Shown: positions 52,043 to 63,000 of the stretch, piece by piece
Position numbering within the stretch: the stretch's first letter is position 1
Layout: each line of letters opens with the position of its first letter
Assembly: GCA_918797485.1 (NCBI GenBank)
Contig: CAKKNE010000003.1
Coordinates: forward strand, 2,232,001 to 2,296,000
From: Pelagomonas calceolata
Taxonomy: Eukaryota; Sar; Pelagophyceae; Pelagomonadales; Pelagomonadaceae
Direction of reading: 5' to 3'
Length of the DNA: 64,000 nt
Notes under the pieces: generated by a model
The model's database searches: none
The model's input: the letters and a program-made list of their open reading frames with translations, nothing else
What the model was told of the DNA's origin: nothing
Program-made: the position numbers and the translations under genes

Positions 52043-53098
52043 TCACGCGCGCAGGGCGATCGACCGCGCGAGCCCGAGCGTCTGGAACCACTTCGACTCG
52101 TGGCGCCGCGCGCGTCCGGCGCCGGGCGTCTTCGGCCGGCCGTCGCGCTGATAATGATTGGCCCGAGGGCGTTCGACGTTGTGGCGCAGGCGCGTGCTCG
52201 TCGCCGGCTGGGGCAGCAGCATGCTCTTCTCCAGCCAGCAGTTGCCCGGCGCCGTTATCGGCCGATTGTCTCCATTAATGCAGGGCTCCGCGAAGGGCAC
52301 CTCGAAGCGCCGCTCGTAGAGGTAAAGGACGTCGCGCGCCGCCTGCCGTTTCTTAAGCTTGGCGTTGGCTGCCCGGAGGCGTTGCGGATTCGTCGCCTCT
52401 CGGGTCGCCTGGCGCCGCCGCTCCACGGGCGTCGAGCAGCGACTGCGGACGGACAGCGTACTCGGCTGGCTCACGAGCGAGCGCCGGCCCGCGGGCCGCG
52501 CCTGCGAATCGGGACTCCACGCGCTCAGCAAGGACCCATCGTCCTCGGAGAGCTTGACGCGGGCGTCCCGCGTGAAGGAGTGGGCGTCGTCGCGGCGCGG
52601 CGCGAGCCAGGGCGACGTGTTGATAAACCGGCGCCGCCGCCTGTGTAGAAATAAAAGTTTTACGGCGCGCTCGTGCTGAATCATCGCGTCGTCCTCCACG
52701 CCATCGATGCGACGCCTGCTCGATGGCGTGGCGTTGCCGGTGCCTCACCGTTCGACGGAGCCAGGACGGCCGCGTGCACCCGACGCACTGGTTTATTTCC
52801 ACACAGGCCGCCACGTCTTCCCGGGCCACCCCAACTCCACCCCGCCGATCGGCGAGATGCGCTGCTCGTCCGGCGGGAAGCGCCGCGCGCACCCGAAGGT
52901 GCCGGGCGTGTACGGGGGGTAGCGGTGCTTGCGCCGCCGGAACGACTCGTTCAGGCTCACGGACGTGATGGACCGGTCGCTCCGCGTGCTCGCCGGGCGG
53001 CTGTCGACGGACGCGAGGGTCTGCACCGGCGTCCAGGGGCGCTTCGGCCGGCGGCTCGCGGCCGAGCCCGTCGTGAGGACCGAGACGTCGTCCAGCAT
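52043..53098 (-). CDS. Basic protein of unknown function
   Basis: Two exons (52815-53098, 52043-52640) give 882 bases in frame, 293 residues. Not recognised. Arg/Ser/Pro-rich and probably disordered, with short motifs 'YPPYTPGTFGCARRFPP', 'ISPIGGVELGWPGK' and 'DVLYLYERRFEVPFAEP'. Such proteins in protists are often cytoskeletal or flagellar; unproven. The intron call is supported by both the restored frame and the target duplication. Confidence 0.65.
52641..52814 (-). mobile_element. Introner with both inverted ends
   Basis: Element 52641-52806 begins CTGTGTAGAAATAAAAG and ends TTTATTTCCACACAG. Octamers GCCGCCGC (52633-52640) and GCCGCCAC (52807-52814) match at 7 of 8. Contains the core in both orientations (ACGCCATCGATGCGAC and CTCGATGGCGTGG). 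Confidence 0.92.
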
Positions 53099-53532
53099 TT
53101 TTGCAAGTGATCTCTTCTCGCGTCGACGGCGTGGGGGAGAGGCCTCTGTACTACGGTCCTATGCCCGTAGTAGCGTTTTGTACTACGGTTCCTATGCCCG
53201 TAGCAGCGTGAGGACAGGCAGCCTCCGGGGAGGGGAGGGGTTGCTGCAAGGGCAGGAACAAGGGGGGCAGCAGGGGCAGCACCCGCAGCTACCCGGGACA
53301 GCAAAATTTGGACGAATTGGGGCAAGTGCAGGGCGCAAAATCCGGGAGAGCAAGTCTGGAGAGCATGTAGCCCTAGCGTAAACTCTCTAGTGCAGACGGT
53401 GATTTACGCGCAACGCGACGCGCAACGCCGCCCGGGCAGCTGCGGGCATCTTAGGCGTGGTCCCGGGACCGTCTCCCACGCGCGGTCGCAGCCCGGAGTC
53501 CTGCCGCAAAGAAGGGGCTGCCCAGCAAGGCC
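53099..53532. repeat. Intergenic region with two tandem hairpin units
   Basis: 434 bp between divergent genes. At 53148-53174 and 53180-53207 are two copies of GTACTACGG...CCTATGCCCGTAGYAGC, each an inverted pair (TACTACGG / CCGTAGTA) able to form a stem. A core-like GCGTCGACGGCGTGG sits at about 53119-53134. The rest is G-rich repeats without a gene. Confidence 0.65.
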
Positions 53533-54669
53533 ATGGCCGACCGGTACCGCGGCCCGCCGCCGGGCATCCCCGGCGTCACGGCGCCCTGCCAGGTGCCCAT
53601 TTCCTCAAAAACGCGGCGCCATCGACGGACGAGTCGCGAGCCGGAGCGACGCTGGGGCGACGGGCCGCAAAAAATGCTCGCGCCGGTCAACTGGACGGGG
53701 CACGCCTGTCCCCAGATCGCGGACTGCGCGACGGTGCAGGAGCTCCTGAAATTGGTCCCGGACGCCGCTCCCGAAGTCCTGGAACAGGTCATGAAGGTGA
53801 TTTTGGACCGCGCCGCGAGCGGTTTCGGGAGAGACCCCGAATGTAAATGCGGCGGCTGGCGGACGTCGGTGTTTCGGGATGCGCTGGCGCAGATGGACCA
53901 CCCCCTGCTCAAAGTTTGGAGTGAGGAGGGCTGCGAGCACCAAGGCAACGACCCGTCATTACCAGAACTCGAGGATTTAAGGCGCGGCGGCATCGCGGAC
54001 GCCGTATTAGCGTGCGCGCAGCGACGGGACAAGGGCTTCGCTGTCGTAGGGTTGTACATCGCGTATATTGTGGCGCTGCCGCCGGCTTTATTACATCACG
54101 GCGCGCACGGCAACTTTTCCAAAATGGTGCGCCTCGCCGTCGGCTCCGTTTCAACAGAAGAGGCGGCGCGGAGCGTCGCGGCCCTCGAACATCTGGATCG
54201 CATCTGCCTCGAGACGCGGCCGGACCGGCTCGACTGCCGGCAGTTATATGTGGACGCCGTCGTCGCGGCGCGGCAGGGGCGCGTCGTCCGAGGCGCGTTG
54301 AAGCGGGGGTCCATCGTCTTGCCGTTCTGCGACGGGTGCGGCCGCCGCGTCGAGGCGGCGAGGCGGTGCGCGCGGTGCAAGCACGTGTTTTATTGTAGCG
54401 TGGAGTGCCAGAAGGCCGCGTGGGCGCGGCCCGTCGCCGGCCACGCGCGGACCTGCGCGGCGTTGGGGGATCTCCAGAAGCGGGCCGGGACCATGACGTT
54501 CGGCCTCGACAAAATGGTCTGCGCGGAGTGCGACTTCGGGCCGACGACGCCGGATCTGCTCCGGTGGCACTGCACGCTGACGCAGCACCGGCGGTGGCCG
54601 GAGCGGGACTTCATCCGCTACGAGGACGAGTCTTCGGACTCGTCGGGGTGCGGGTCGGACGTGGAGTAA
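53533..54669 (+). CDS. MYND zinc-finger protein
   Basis: 378 residues, intronless. The C-terminal quarter has a MYND finger: 'CDGCGRRVEAARRCARCKHVFYCS' continuing to 'ECQKAA' and 'GHARTC', all Zn ligands present. A further Cys pair follows ('MVCAECDFG'). The N-terminal region has a Cys cluster ('DPECKCGGW') and helical repeats ('EEAARSVAALEHLDRICL'). MYND fingers bind proline-rich partners. No SET domain, so not a methyltransferase of the SMYD kind. Confidence 0.85.
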   Translation: MADRYRGPPPGIPGVTAPCQVPISSKTRRHRRTSREPERRWGDGPQKMLAPVNWTGHACPQIADCATVQELLKLVPDAAPEVLEQVMKVILDRAASGFGRDPECKCGGWRTSVFRDALAQMDHPLLKVWSEEGCEHQGNDPSLPELEDLRRGGIADAVLACAQRRDKGFAVVGLYIAYIVALPPALLHHGAHGNFSKMVRLAVGSVSTEEAARSVAALEHLDRICLETRPDRLDCRQLYVDAVVAARQGRVVRGALKRGSIVLPFCDGCGRRVEAARRCARCKHVFYCSVECQKAAWARPVAGHARTCAALGDLQKRAGTMTFGLDKMVCAECDFGPTTPDLLRWHCTLTQHRRWPERDFIRYEDESSDSSGCGSDVE

Positions 54670-54995
54670 GTTGCTGTTTTTGTTTATCCTGGGTTTTTCT
54701 TAGGCCAGGCCATGTCTATTTGTTATGGTGCGTGCGTCGGAGGCGTATACGAACGATCGAAGCTAGTGTCTTTACGACGCTAGCAGCGCGAGCAAGCGCG
54801 TGGCAAGTCGTGTGCGCGGCCGCGTCGTCGTCGGCGACCGTTTTTGTTCACTGCAGACTTAGCCCGCAACCACCCGCAATACATACAGCACGTACCTTGA
54901 ACGCTGCAGACTCGTGCGGTTCGAAGAGGCTTTTGTCAGGAGAGGCTGTGGCTTAGCCCCCAAAGCGTCACCGCGCGCCGTCGCCGCGACCAGCG
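54670..54995. other. Intergenic region
   Basis: 326 bp between co-directional genes; no RNA gene or repeat recognised. Confidence 0.5.
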
Positions 54996-55631
54996 ATGAC
55001 GTCCGCCGCGACCCGCATCCTCCGGGCGCGCGGCCACTTCGAGGTCCTCGGCCTGCCGCGGGAGCAGTGCACGTCCGCGGCCGTGCGCGCGCAGTTCACG
55101 AAGCTCGTCAAGGAGGTGCATCCCGACAAGTGCAGCCACCCGGACGCCGCCGCGGCCTTTCGCCGCTTGCAGGCCGCGAACGACGCGTTGAAGGCGACGG
55201 GCTCGCGGACGCGCCACCTGCTGCGCGAGCAGCGGCGGCCGCCGGACCGGCCGAGCGCCGTCGCGCCCCTGCTGGAGACGATCGGCTCGACGCGCGTCCT
55301 CGCCGCGGCGGCGGGCTGTTTGGTGCTGGCGGAGGTCTGCCGCATCGCCTTCGGGGAGGACGCCGTCGCCGTCGAGCCCGTGCGTCACCTCGTGCCGCCG
55401 GAGCGCGAGCCGACGCGGGCGCCCCTCGCGCCCGCGTTCTCGTCGACGGCGGGGCTGCCCTACGAGGGCCACTCGAAGGAGGTCATCGGCGCCAAGGTCG
55501 CCGCCGGGCTGGAGAAGGCGGCGGCGCGACGGCGCGAGCGGGTCGCGGAGCCGCCCGTGGCCACGCGGTCGGACCTGCGGCGGCCGGCGCCGATGGCCCG
55601 GAACAAGCGTCCGAGCCAATCTGTTAAATAA
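54996..55631 (+). CDS. J-domain (DnaJ-like) membrane protein
   Basis: 211 residues, intronless. J domain at about 13-70 with the essential 'HPDK' in 'LVKEVHPDKCSHPDAAAAFRRLQ'. A membrane helix follows at about 97-117 ('VLAAAAGCLVLAEVCRIAF'), then a basic tail. It likely recruits an Hsp70 at an organelle or ER membrane. The compartment cannot be told. Confidence 0.85.
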   Translation: MTSAATRILRARGHFEVLGLPREQCTSAAVRAQFTKLVKEVHPDKCSHPDAAAAFRRLQAANDALKATGSRTRHLLREQRRPPDRPSAVAPLLETIGSTRVLAAAAGCLVLAEVCRIAFGEDAVAVEPVRHLVPPEREPTRAPLAPAFSSTAGLPYEGHSKEVIGAKVAAGLEKAAARRRERVAEPPVATRSDLRRPAPMARNKRPSQSVK

Positions 55632-55773
55632 AGTTGTGTTTTTAGATGGATGTCTCCGACCCGACATACCCGACCCGACGTCAGGCTCGACTCTCCGCTT
55701 TGCTGCGGGGGGAAGCTTATGCTTTGCTGCGGGCTCCCTGATTGCTGCCCGCCCGGCACACCGAGTAGCTAGC

Positions 55774-56700
55774 ATGAGGTGCGCTGCCCTATGCCTCGCA
55801 GCCCTCCTGGCCGCTCCCGCGGTGGCTCAGGACTACAGCGGCCTCTGCATGACGCCCGCAAATTACCAGGGGGGCGCAATGTACGATCACGAGATTAGCC
55901 CGGCGGTGACGTGTGATGCAATCATGGCCCACTGGACGAGCAGCGGCAACACCCTGGCGGGTTATGACTTTTCAGTCGGCCTACATTGCCCTCTCGAATC
56001 GTACGACGTCAAGAACGTCGTTAATATTGTAGCGTCCTATTGCTGCGGCACCGGTGACGCCGCTTCCCGGCGCAGCGCGTGCTGGGCGGACTACAGCCAC
56101 GTCTGCGCGACGCCCGCAAACTACCAGGGGGACGCAATGTACGATCACGAGATTAGCCAGGCGGTGACGTGCGATCAGATCATGGACTCCTTCACAAGCA
56201 GCGGCAACAACCTGGCGGGCAAGGACTTTTCGTCCGCCATATACGGGGCATGCTCTGCCGAATCGTACTTAGTCCAGGAAACCGTTAATATTGTAGCGTC
56301 CTATTGCTGCGGCACCGGCGACGCGCAGCGCAGTGCGTGCTGGAGGGACTACAGCTACGTCTGCGCGGACCCTACCCGCTGGACGCCCTCCGCCGAGTGG
56401 GAGGCCGCCAGCGCCTCCAACGGGAACACCGCGGCGTCCTGCCAGAAGGCAATGGAATATTCTACTTCTCCCGGTAGCGGGCACGTCTTTGAAGGGTATG
56501 AATTCGTGGACGCCTCATCTGCGGCGGAGTCCTGCACTACCCCCTCTGCCATCGAGGCCGTCCGTGCCGTCGCGGCCAAGTGCTGCGCCTCCGGCAACTC
56601 TGTCTGCTCCGACACCGTCGACTCCGCCACTTTGGGCGGCCGCGTCGCTTCGGCGGTCGGCGTGGTGTCCGTTTTCGCCGTTCTCTTGGGATTTCATTGA
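55774..56700 (+). CDS. Secreted or surface Cys-rich triple-repeat protein
   Basis: 308 residues from Met at 55774. Signal peptide 'CAALCLAALLAAPAVA', then three ~85-residue units; the first two nearly match ('DYSGLCMTPANYQGGAMYD' and 'DYSHVCATPANYQGDAMYD'; both contain 'NIVASYCCGTGDA'), and the third is divergent. Conserved cysteines suggest disulfides. A hydrophobic end ('VASAVGVVSVFAVLLGF') fits a GPI signal or membrane anchor. The family is not recognised. A longer in-frame start exists at 55636 but lacks a good signal. Confidence 0.75.
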   Translation: MRCAALCLAALLAAPAVAQDYSGLCMTPANYQGGAMYDHEISPAVTCDAIMAHWTSSGNTLAGYDFSVGLHCPLESYDVKNVVNIVASYCCGTGDAASRRSACWADYSHVCATPANYQGDAMYDHEISQAVTCDQIMDSFTSSGNNLAGKDFSSAIYGACSAESYLVQETVNIVASYCCGTGDAQRSACWRDYSYVCADPTRWTPSAEWEAASASNGNTAASCQKAMEYSTSPGSGHVFEGYEFVDASSAAESCTTPSAIEAVRAVAAKCCASGNSVCSDTVDSATLGGRVASAVGVVSVFAVLLGFH

Positions 56701-56772
56701 AAGGGTCGTTACGTGACGTACCCCCTCCGAGTCCGTCCTCGATTTCTAATTTAGTTATTAATTAACAGTGAA

Positions 56773-56985
56773 TCACTTCGCCGGGGTCGCGGGGCCAGAC
56801 CCGAGCAGCTCCGCCTTGATCGCGGCGAACTTGGGCCTCGCGCCGGGCTCGTGGGCCCAGCACCGTTGCATGAGCGCGACGAGGTCCGCCGGCGCTCCCT
56901 CGGGCACGGCCGGCCGCGCTTGCTTGGCCAGGATTTGCATTCCGACCTGCATCGGGTTGAGGCCGCGCCAGGGGATGTCCCCGCG
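56773..56985 (-). pseudogene. C-terminal fragment of a TKL-type protein kinase
   Basis: About 70 codons read 'DIPWRGLNPMQVGMQILAKQ' and 'LVALMQRCWAHEPGARPKF', the last kinase subdomain (conserved Trp and Arg-Pro). No upstream kinase lobe is present; an in-frame stop precedes it and the ankyrin gene occupies the space. Kinases with this end often follow ankyrin repeats in stramenopiles, so it is likely a relic of an ankyrin-kinase gene. Confidence 0.6.
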
Positions 56986-57088
56986 GCCCAGATGCCGTTT
57001 TACAATGCACACTTAATCCCCCGACGCCTCCTGCATATCCAGAGGCATTATTGCCCCCTCGACGCCGTCGACGCGGCTCCCGAGGTGG

Positions 57089-60000
57089 TCACTTCTGATG
57101 CTCCGCGAGCAGCGCGAACACGGCCGCGTGGCCATTCTCCTTGGCGATGGCCAGCGGCGAGAGTGGTAGCTTCCGGATGAGACGAGCGTCGACGCCGGTC
57201 TCCCCGTCTCCGTCGTCGTAAGCGATGTCGTACTTGCCCTCGCCGCAGTCTCTGCTGATTTTCCCAGGGTAGTATTTCCGGCCTTGATACCTGGCCTCGA
57301 CCGCATCGCCTTCGCAGAGGGCGCTGCTGTCGACCACGGCCCCGCGCTCCAACAAGAGCCGCGCCGCGTCGACGTGACCGTGCTCGCAGGCGATGAATAG
57401 CGGCGTCGCGCCGTTCTCCGTCGCCCGGTCGACCTCTGCGCCTTTATCTAACAATAGCCGCACCAGGTCGACGTGGCCGTGTTCGCACGCGACGAATAGG
57501 AAGGTCTTGCCGTCACCTTTAGCTTGGTCGACCTCGGCGCCGCCGTCGAGGATCCGCGTCATCGCGTCGACGTCGCCGGCCTTGGCGGTGGCATGCAGAG
57601 GGTAAAGATGCTCCGCGAGCAGCGCGACGACGGCCGCGTGGCCATTTTCCTTGGCGATGGCCAGCGGCGAGAGTGGTAGCTTGCGGATGAGCCGCGCCTC
57701 GACGTTCTTCTCCCACTCTCCGTCGTCGTAAGCGATGTCGTACTTTCCCTCGCCGCAATCCCGGCTGATTTTCCCAGGGTAGTATTTCTCGCGGCCTCGA
57801 TACCTAACCTCGACCGCATCGCCCTCGCAAAGGGCGCTGCTGTCGACCTTGAGCGCGGCGCCGCGCTCCAACAAGAGCCGCGCCACGTCGACGTGGCCCT
57901 TCTCGCAGGCGATGTGCAGCGGCGTCGCGCCGTCCTTCTTTGCGTCTACCTCGGCGCCGCCGTCGATGAGTTGCGTCATCGTCTTGACGTCGCCGGTCCT
58001 CGCCGCAGCGTGAAGTGGGAACTTCGCATCGATGTGCTCCTCGAGGAGGGCGACAACTGCCGCGTGGCCTTTCCTCTGCGCGACCTCCAGCGGCGTCTCG
58101 CCGTCCTCCTTCGCCCGGTCGACCTCCGCGCCGTTGTCCAGCAACAGCCGTGCCGCGTCGACGCGGCCCTTCCGGCAGGCGATGTACAGCGGTGTCGCAC
58201 CGTGCTTCTCCGCCCAGTCGACCTCGGCTCCTTTATCTAATAACAGCCGCGCCGCGTCGACGTGGCCCTTGTAGCAGGCAATGTGCAGCGGCGTCGCGCC
58301 CTTCTTCTCCGCCCGGTCGACCTCCGCACCTTTGTCCAGCAGCAGCCGCACCACGTCGACGTGGCCGTTCTGGCAGGCGATGAATAGCGGCGTCCGGCCG
58401 TCCTCGTCCGCCCGGTCGACCTCCGCGCCTTTATCTAACAATAGCCGCACCAGGTCGACGTGGCCGTGTTCGCACGCGACGAATAGGAAGGTCTTGCCGT
58501 CACCTTTAGCTTGGTCGACCTCGGCGCCGCCGTCAAGGATCCGCGTCATCGCGTCGACCTCGCCTGCCTTGGCGGTGGCGTGCCGCGGGTAAAGATGATC
58601 TTCGAGCAGCGCGACAACCGCGTCATGGTCCTCACGCTTCGCAATGTCCAGCGGCCTTCTGCCTCGCTTATCCGCCCGATCGACCTCAGCGCCTTTATCT
58701 AACAACATCCGCGCCGCGTCAACGTGGCCGTTCTCGCAGGCGATGAACAGCGGCGTCCTGCCCCGATTATCCGCCCGGTCGACCTCCGCGTCTCTGTCCA
58801 GCAGCAGCCGCGCCGCCTCGACGTGGCCCTTCCGGCAGGCGATGTGCAGAGGCGTCTGACCGTGCTCCGTCGCCCGGTTGACCTCCGCGCCTTTCTCCAG
58901 CAGCAGCCGCGCCGTGCCGGCGTGGCCGTTGTAGCATGCGTCGTACAGAACCGTAGTACCCTCTTTGTCGGCCAAATTCACATCGGCGCCGCGCTCGAGA
59001 CATAACCGCATCACATCGAGGTTCTGGTTGCGATAAGCGAACAAAAGCGGCGCAGTACCGTCCAAGCACAAATCGACAGCTGCACCTCGCTCCACCAATA
59101 GCGTCGCCAGGTTGAGGTGCCCAAGAGCGCACGCAATCCCAAACGGCGACCAATCACCCGCACGCCGCTTATCAACCGCGGCGCCCGCATCAAGCAGCAA
59201 AAGCGCGGCGTTGGCGTGCCCTTTCAAACTCACAACGAACAGAGGCGTATAACCGTCGCCGTCCTCCTGATCGACATTAGCGCCCTGCTGAAGAAGAGCG
59301 TTTATTGTGTCGACTTCACCCTTGTAGCAAGCGGCTGTCAGTGGCGTCGTGGCGCTCTCGATGCGCAACTCCCCCCACCGCTTCCCGAAAGCCACGAAGA
59401 GCCCACTCGTGTCGCTCCTGACAGCCAAGGTCTTAACCTCATCATCAAAAGGAATCACCCGCACCGCCGCACCGCCCTTGGTTGCGTCCCAAACCCGCAA
59501 AGTCTTGCCGCTCCCGCTCGCGAGCCGCGTCTCGCCCGTCGCCGGGTCCGTGAAGGCCGTCAGCGCGTTCGCCCCCCCCGAGCCGACATCGAGCACAAAC
59601 AGCGCTGCGCCGCCCGCGGCCAAGTCCCAGACGCGCACGAAACGGTCATCCGATCCGCTCGCAAGGCGAAGTCCGCCCGTCGCCGGGTCTTCGAAAACAG
59701 TCAACGCCCCCACCGATGCCGCATGTCCCTCGAGCACGACCAATGCCTCGCCGCCCGCGACCAGTTCGAAGATGCGCACCTTTCCATTGCTACATCCACA
59801 AGCAATTCGCAGCACACCCGTCGCCGGGTCTGCGAAGACCGCCAGTGCACACACCTTCGAGCCAGCATCGATCACGAGCAGCGCCTCGCCGCCCGCGACC
59901 GGGTCTAATATGCGCACCTTTTCATCGCGCCAACAACAACAAGCGAGCCGCGGCGCGCCCGTCGCCGGGTCCGCAAAGAACGCCAGCGCCAACACCTCCG

Positions 60001-63000
60001 AGCCGACGTCGATCACGAGCAGCGTCTCGCCGCCCGCGACTGGGTCGTAGATGCGCACTTCTTCATCACAACTACAAGCAAGCCGCGGCGCGCCCGTCGC
60101 CGGGTCCGCGAAGAACGCCAGCGCAGTCACATAGTCACCGACGTCAATCACGAGCAACACATCGCCAGTCTCCGCGTCCCACACGCGAATCGTCTTATCA
60201 TACGACCCGGTCGCGACCCGCAATGCACCTGTCGCCGGATCCACAAAGGTCACCAGGGCCATCACAGGATCAGAGTGTCCTTCGGGCTCCGCCTCGATCG
60301 CCGCGCCGCCCGCCGCCGGGTTCCAGACTCGAACGTCACGCGATCCACTCACGAGCCGCGGCTCGCCCGTTGCCGGGTCAACGAAGGCTGTCAAAGCCTC
60401 TACATCACGTGTGTGTCCCTCGAGCACGACCAGCGCCTCGCCGCCCGCGACCGGGTCGAAGACGCGCACCTTCTTATCTTTTGATCCGCTCGCGAGTCGC
60501 AGCGCTCCCGTTTTCAGGTCCTCGAATGCGACCAGTGCCTTAACTTCCGAGCCCACTTCGAGCACGAGCAGCGCGTCGCCGCCAGAAACCGCGTCGAAGA
60601 CGCGCACGTTCCCATCGTTAGAGCCGCACGCGAGCCTCGGCGTACTCGCCGCTGGTTCCTTGAAGACCGCCAGTGTCTCCACTTCAGATCCAATATCTAG
60701 CACGAGCAGCGCCTCGCCGCCCGCGACCGGATCGAAGACGTGCACCTTCTCTCCCGACGCGCACGCGAGCCGCGGCGCGCCCGTCGCCGTGTCCGCGAAG
60801 ACTGCCAGCTTTGCAGAGTCCACTTCGAGCACGAGCAGCGCCTCACCGCCCGCAATAGGGTCAAAGATCTTGCCAGAGCTAGTCACAAGCCGCGGCGCGC
60901 CCGTCGCCGGGTCCGTGAAGACCGCCAGACTCCAAGCCGACGTGTCGATCACAAGCAGCGCCTCGCCGCCCGCCACCGGGTCAACTATGAACAACCTCTT
61001 GTAAGAACCACAAGCCAAACGCGGCTCGCCCGTCACCGGGTCTTTGAAGACCGCCAGCGCGGAAGCACGCATATCAATCACAACCAGCGCCGCGCCACCC
61101 GCGACCGGATCATAGACGAACACCTTCTTGTCGTATTCATACGCGCAAGCAACCCGCGGCTCGCCCGTCGCCGGATCCACGAACGTCGCCAAGCACTCAG
61201 CCTGAGTCTCAATCAGACACCGCTCCGCCCCACCCGCCGCCGTCAGGCCCATCGGTCGTACGGCCGAGAGAGGCAGCTTGCTTGCGACGCGTCTCAGATC
61301 CTCGGCCAGGCGTTGCGCGGCAAGAGACGACTCCGCATCGGCGCGCGGCACAAGCCGCTGCCACAACTGCTCTACGAGAGGCAATCCCCGTGACAGCAGG
61401 TTCCGCGACAACACCAAGGAGTCGGACAGCAGCAACGTGTCCTGACCCTGAAGAACGTTCAGGTCCGCCACGAAGGAAACAATGTCGCAGTCGCTCCGCT
61501 TCCGCACGTACGACAGGCTGCAGGCGACCGCGAAGGCCTCGCCCTCAGAACAAGACCGCTTCATGTGGAACAAACACCATCGTAGCGCATAAGCATCCGA
61601 CGCCACGCCGCCCTCGCCCTCCACAAATGAAGCCAGCGCTTCATCCGCGGCCGCGTCGCTCGAGTGCGACTCCGTATCCAAGGCTTCAGCACGAATCGCT
61701 CGAGCACAAGCCCGCGCCAGCCGCCGGTGCGCCGCGTCCCGCGCGACGAAGAACGCGTCCTTCGCAGAGCGCTTGTTGAACGGCGCCTCGCCGGTCAGCC
61801 AGTCCGTCACGGTCTTATGTAACACGCCAATCACCTCGCCCTCGCGCAGCGGGAACAGCAGGGACACGCCGTCACAGACCTTCTTGCACCGCGCCCGATC
61901 CCAGCCGAGCGCCCCACTCGCAGCGTCAATTGTCAACGGCTCCGCAGCAGCGCAGATTAATTCGACGAGCGGCAGCGCATCGCCCCACGAGGCATCGTCA
62001 ACGAATACGCGGCGAAAGTTCTCCGCGTAGATCTCGTCGAGGCCCGCCGGCAGCGCCCCGACGCTCGCAAAGTCGATCTTGCCGCTCGTGGCCTCGAGCT
62101 GGTCTGCGATGAGCCGCGCGTAGAGCATCAGTCCACCGGCCTTCCGTTCGAGCGAAGTGACAGCCGCGTCGAGCGCCGACGAGTTGAGACGCTCGGCAAT
62201 AAACGCCTCCAGCGCGCCCGCCCCAACGCTCGTGCCCTCACACATCTTCGGTAGGGCCAATCGAATCACCTCGTACTGCTCGTGGGCGATGTGCTTGGCA
62301 TCCGCGACGCTCTTTAAATTCAGCTGAACCTCGGCGAGATGTTTTCGGCCGTCGTCGAGGCGCACGCTGACGTTCAAATTCATGTCACGGTAGCCGAGCG
62401 GCGTCGGACTGGCAAACTTGTTTTTTAATTGCGCGATCTCCAGCCCGAGGCCTCCACCGTCCAATTCAGTCAGCACCTTCAGTAGGTCGGCGGCGCTCTC
62501 GAACAGGACCGTCGCGCGGGCTAGATCCCGAAACTTCTCGGGATGTGGCACCCCATTCCTGTCGGTGTACTTGTCCGCGAGCTTCCTTTCTGCGGATCCA
62601 CGCCCTTTCACGCCCGGATCCGACACGTTGCCAGGGAGCGTCTTTAGCGCTTCGACCAAAACTGTCTGCGCCAGTGATGCGTCGGCGTAGAGCTTCTCAA
62701 AGTCGGTCTCGTCTTGTACCAAGTCGAGACGTCGCTCCTTGTACTTCTCGAGCTCGTGAATCCCGGCGACGCCGCGGACCGCCTCGTCGTACGCGCCCTT
62801 TGACCGGCGCAGCGGGTCCTCGAGGTCTGCGAACGTGTCGAGATTCTTCAAGCCCGGGAACTTCGCCTCGACTTCGTGCCGCAGCGACTCCATCGTCACC
62901 TCGAGCTCGACGTGTTCCTTCGCGAGTACCGTCAGGTACGCCCTCACGTCCTGCCGGTTCCGCGCCTCGTCGACGCGCAGCTCCGACGGCGTATAGCCCT

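Noticed and set aside
55636-55773. Longer N-terminus for the Cys-rich surface protein
   Set aside because: The extension adds no signal peptide and precedes a Met that starts a good one.
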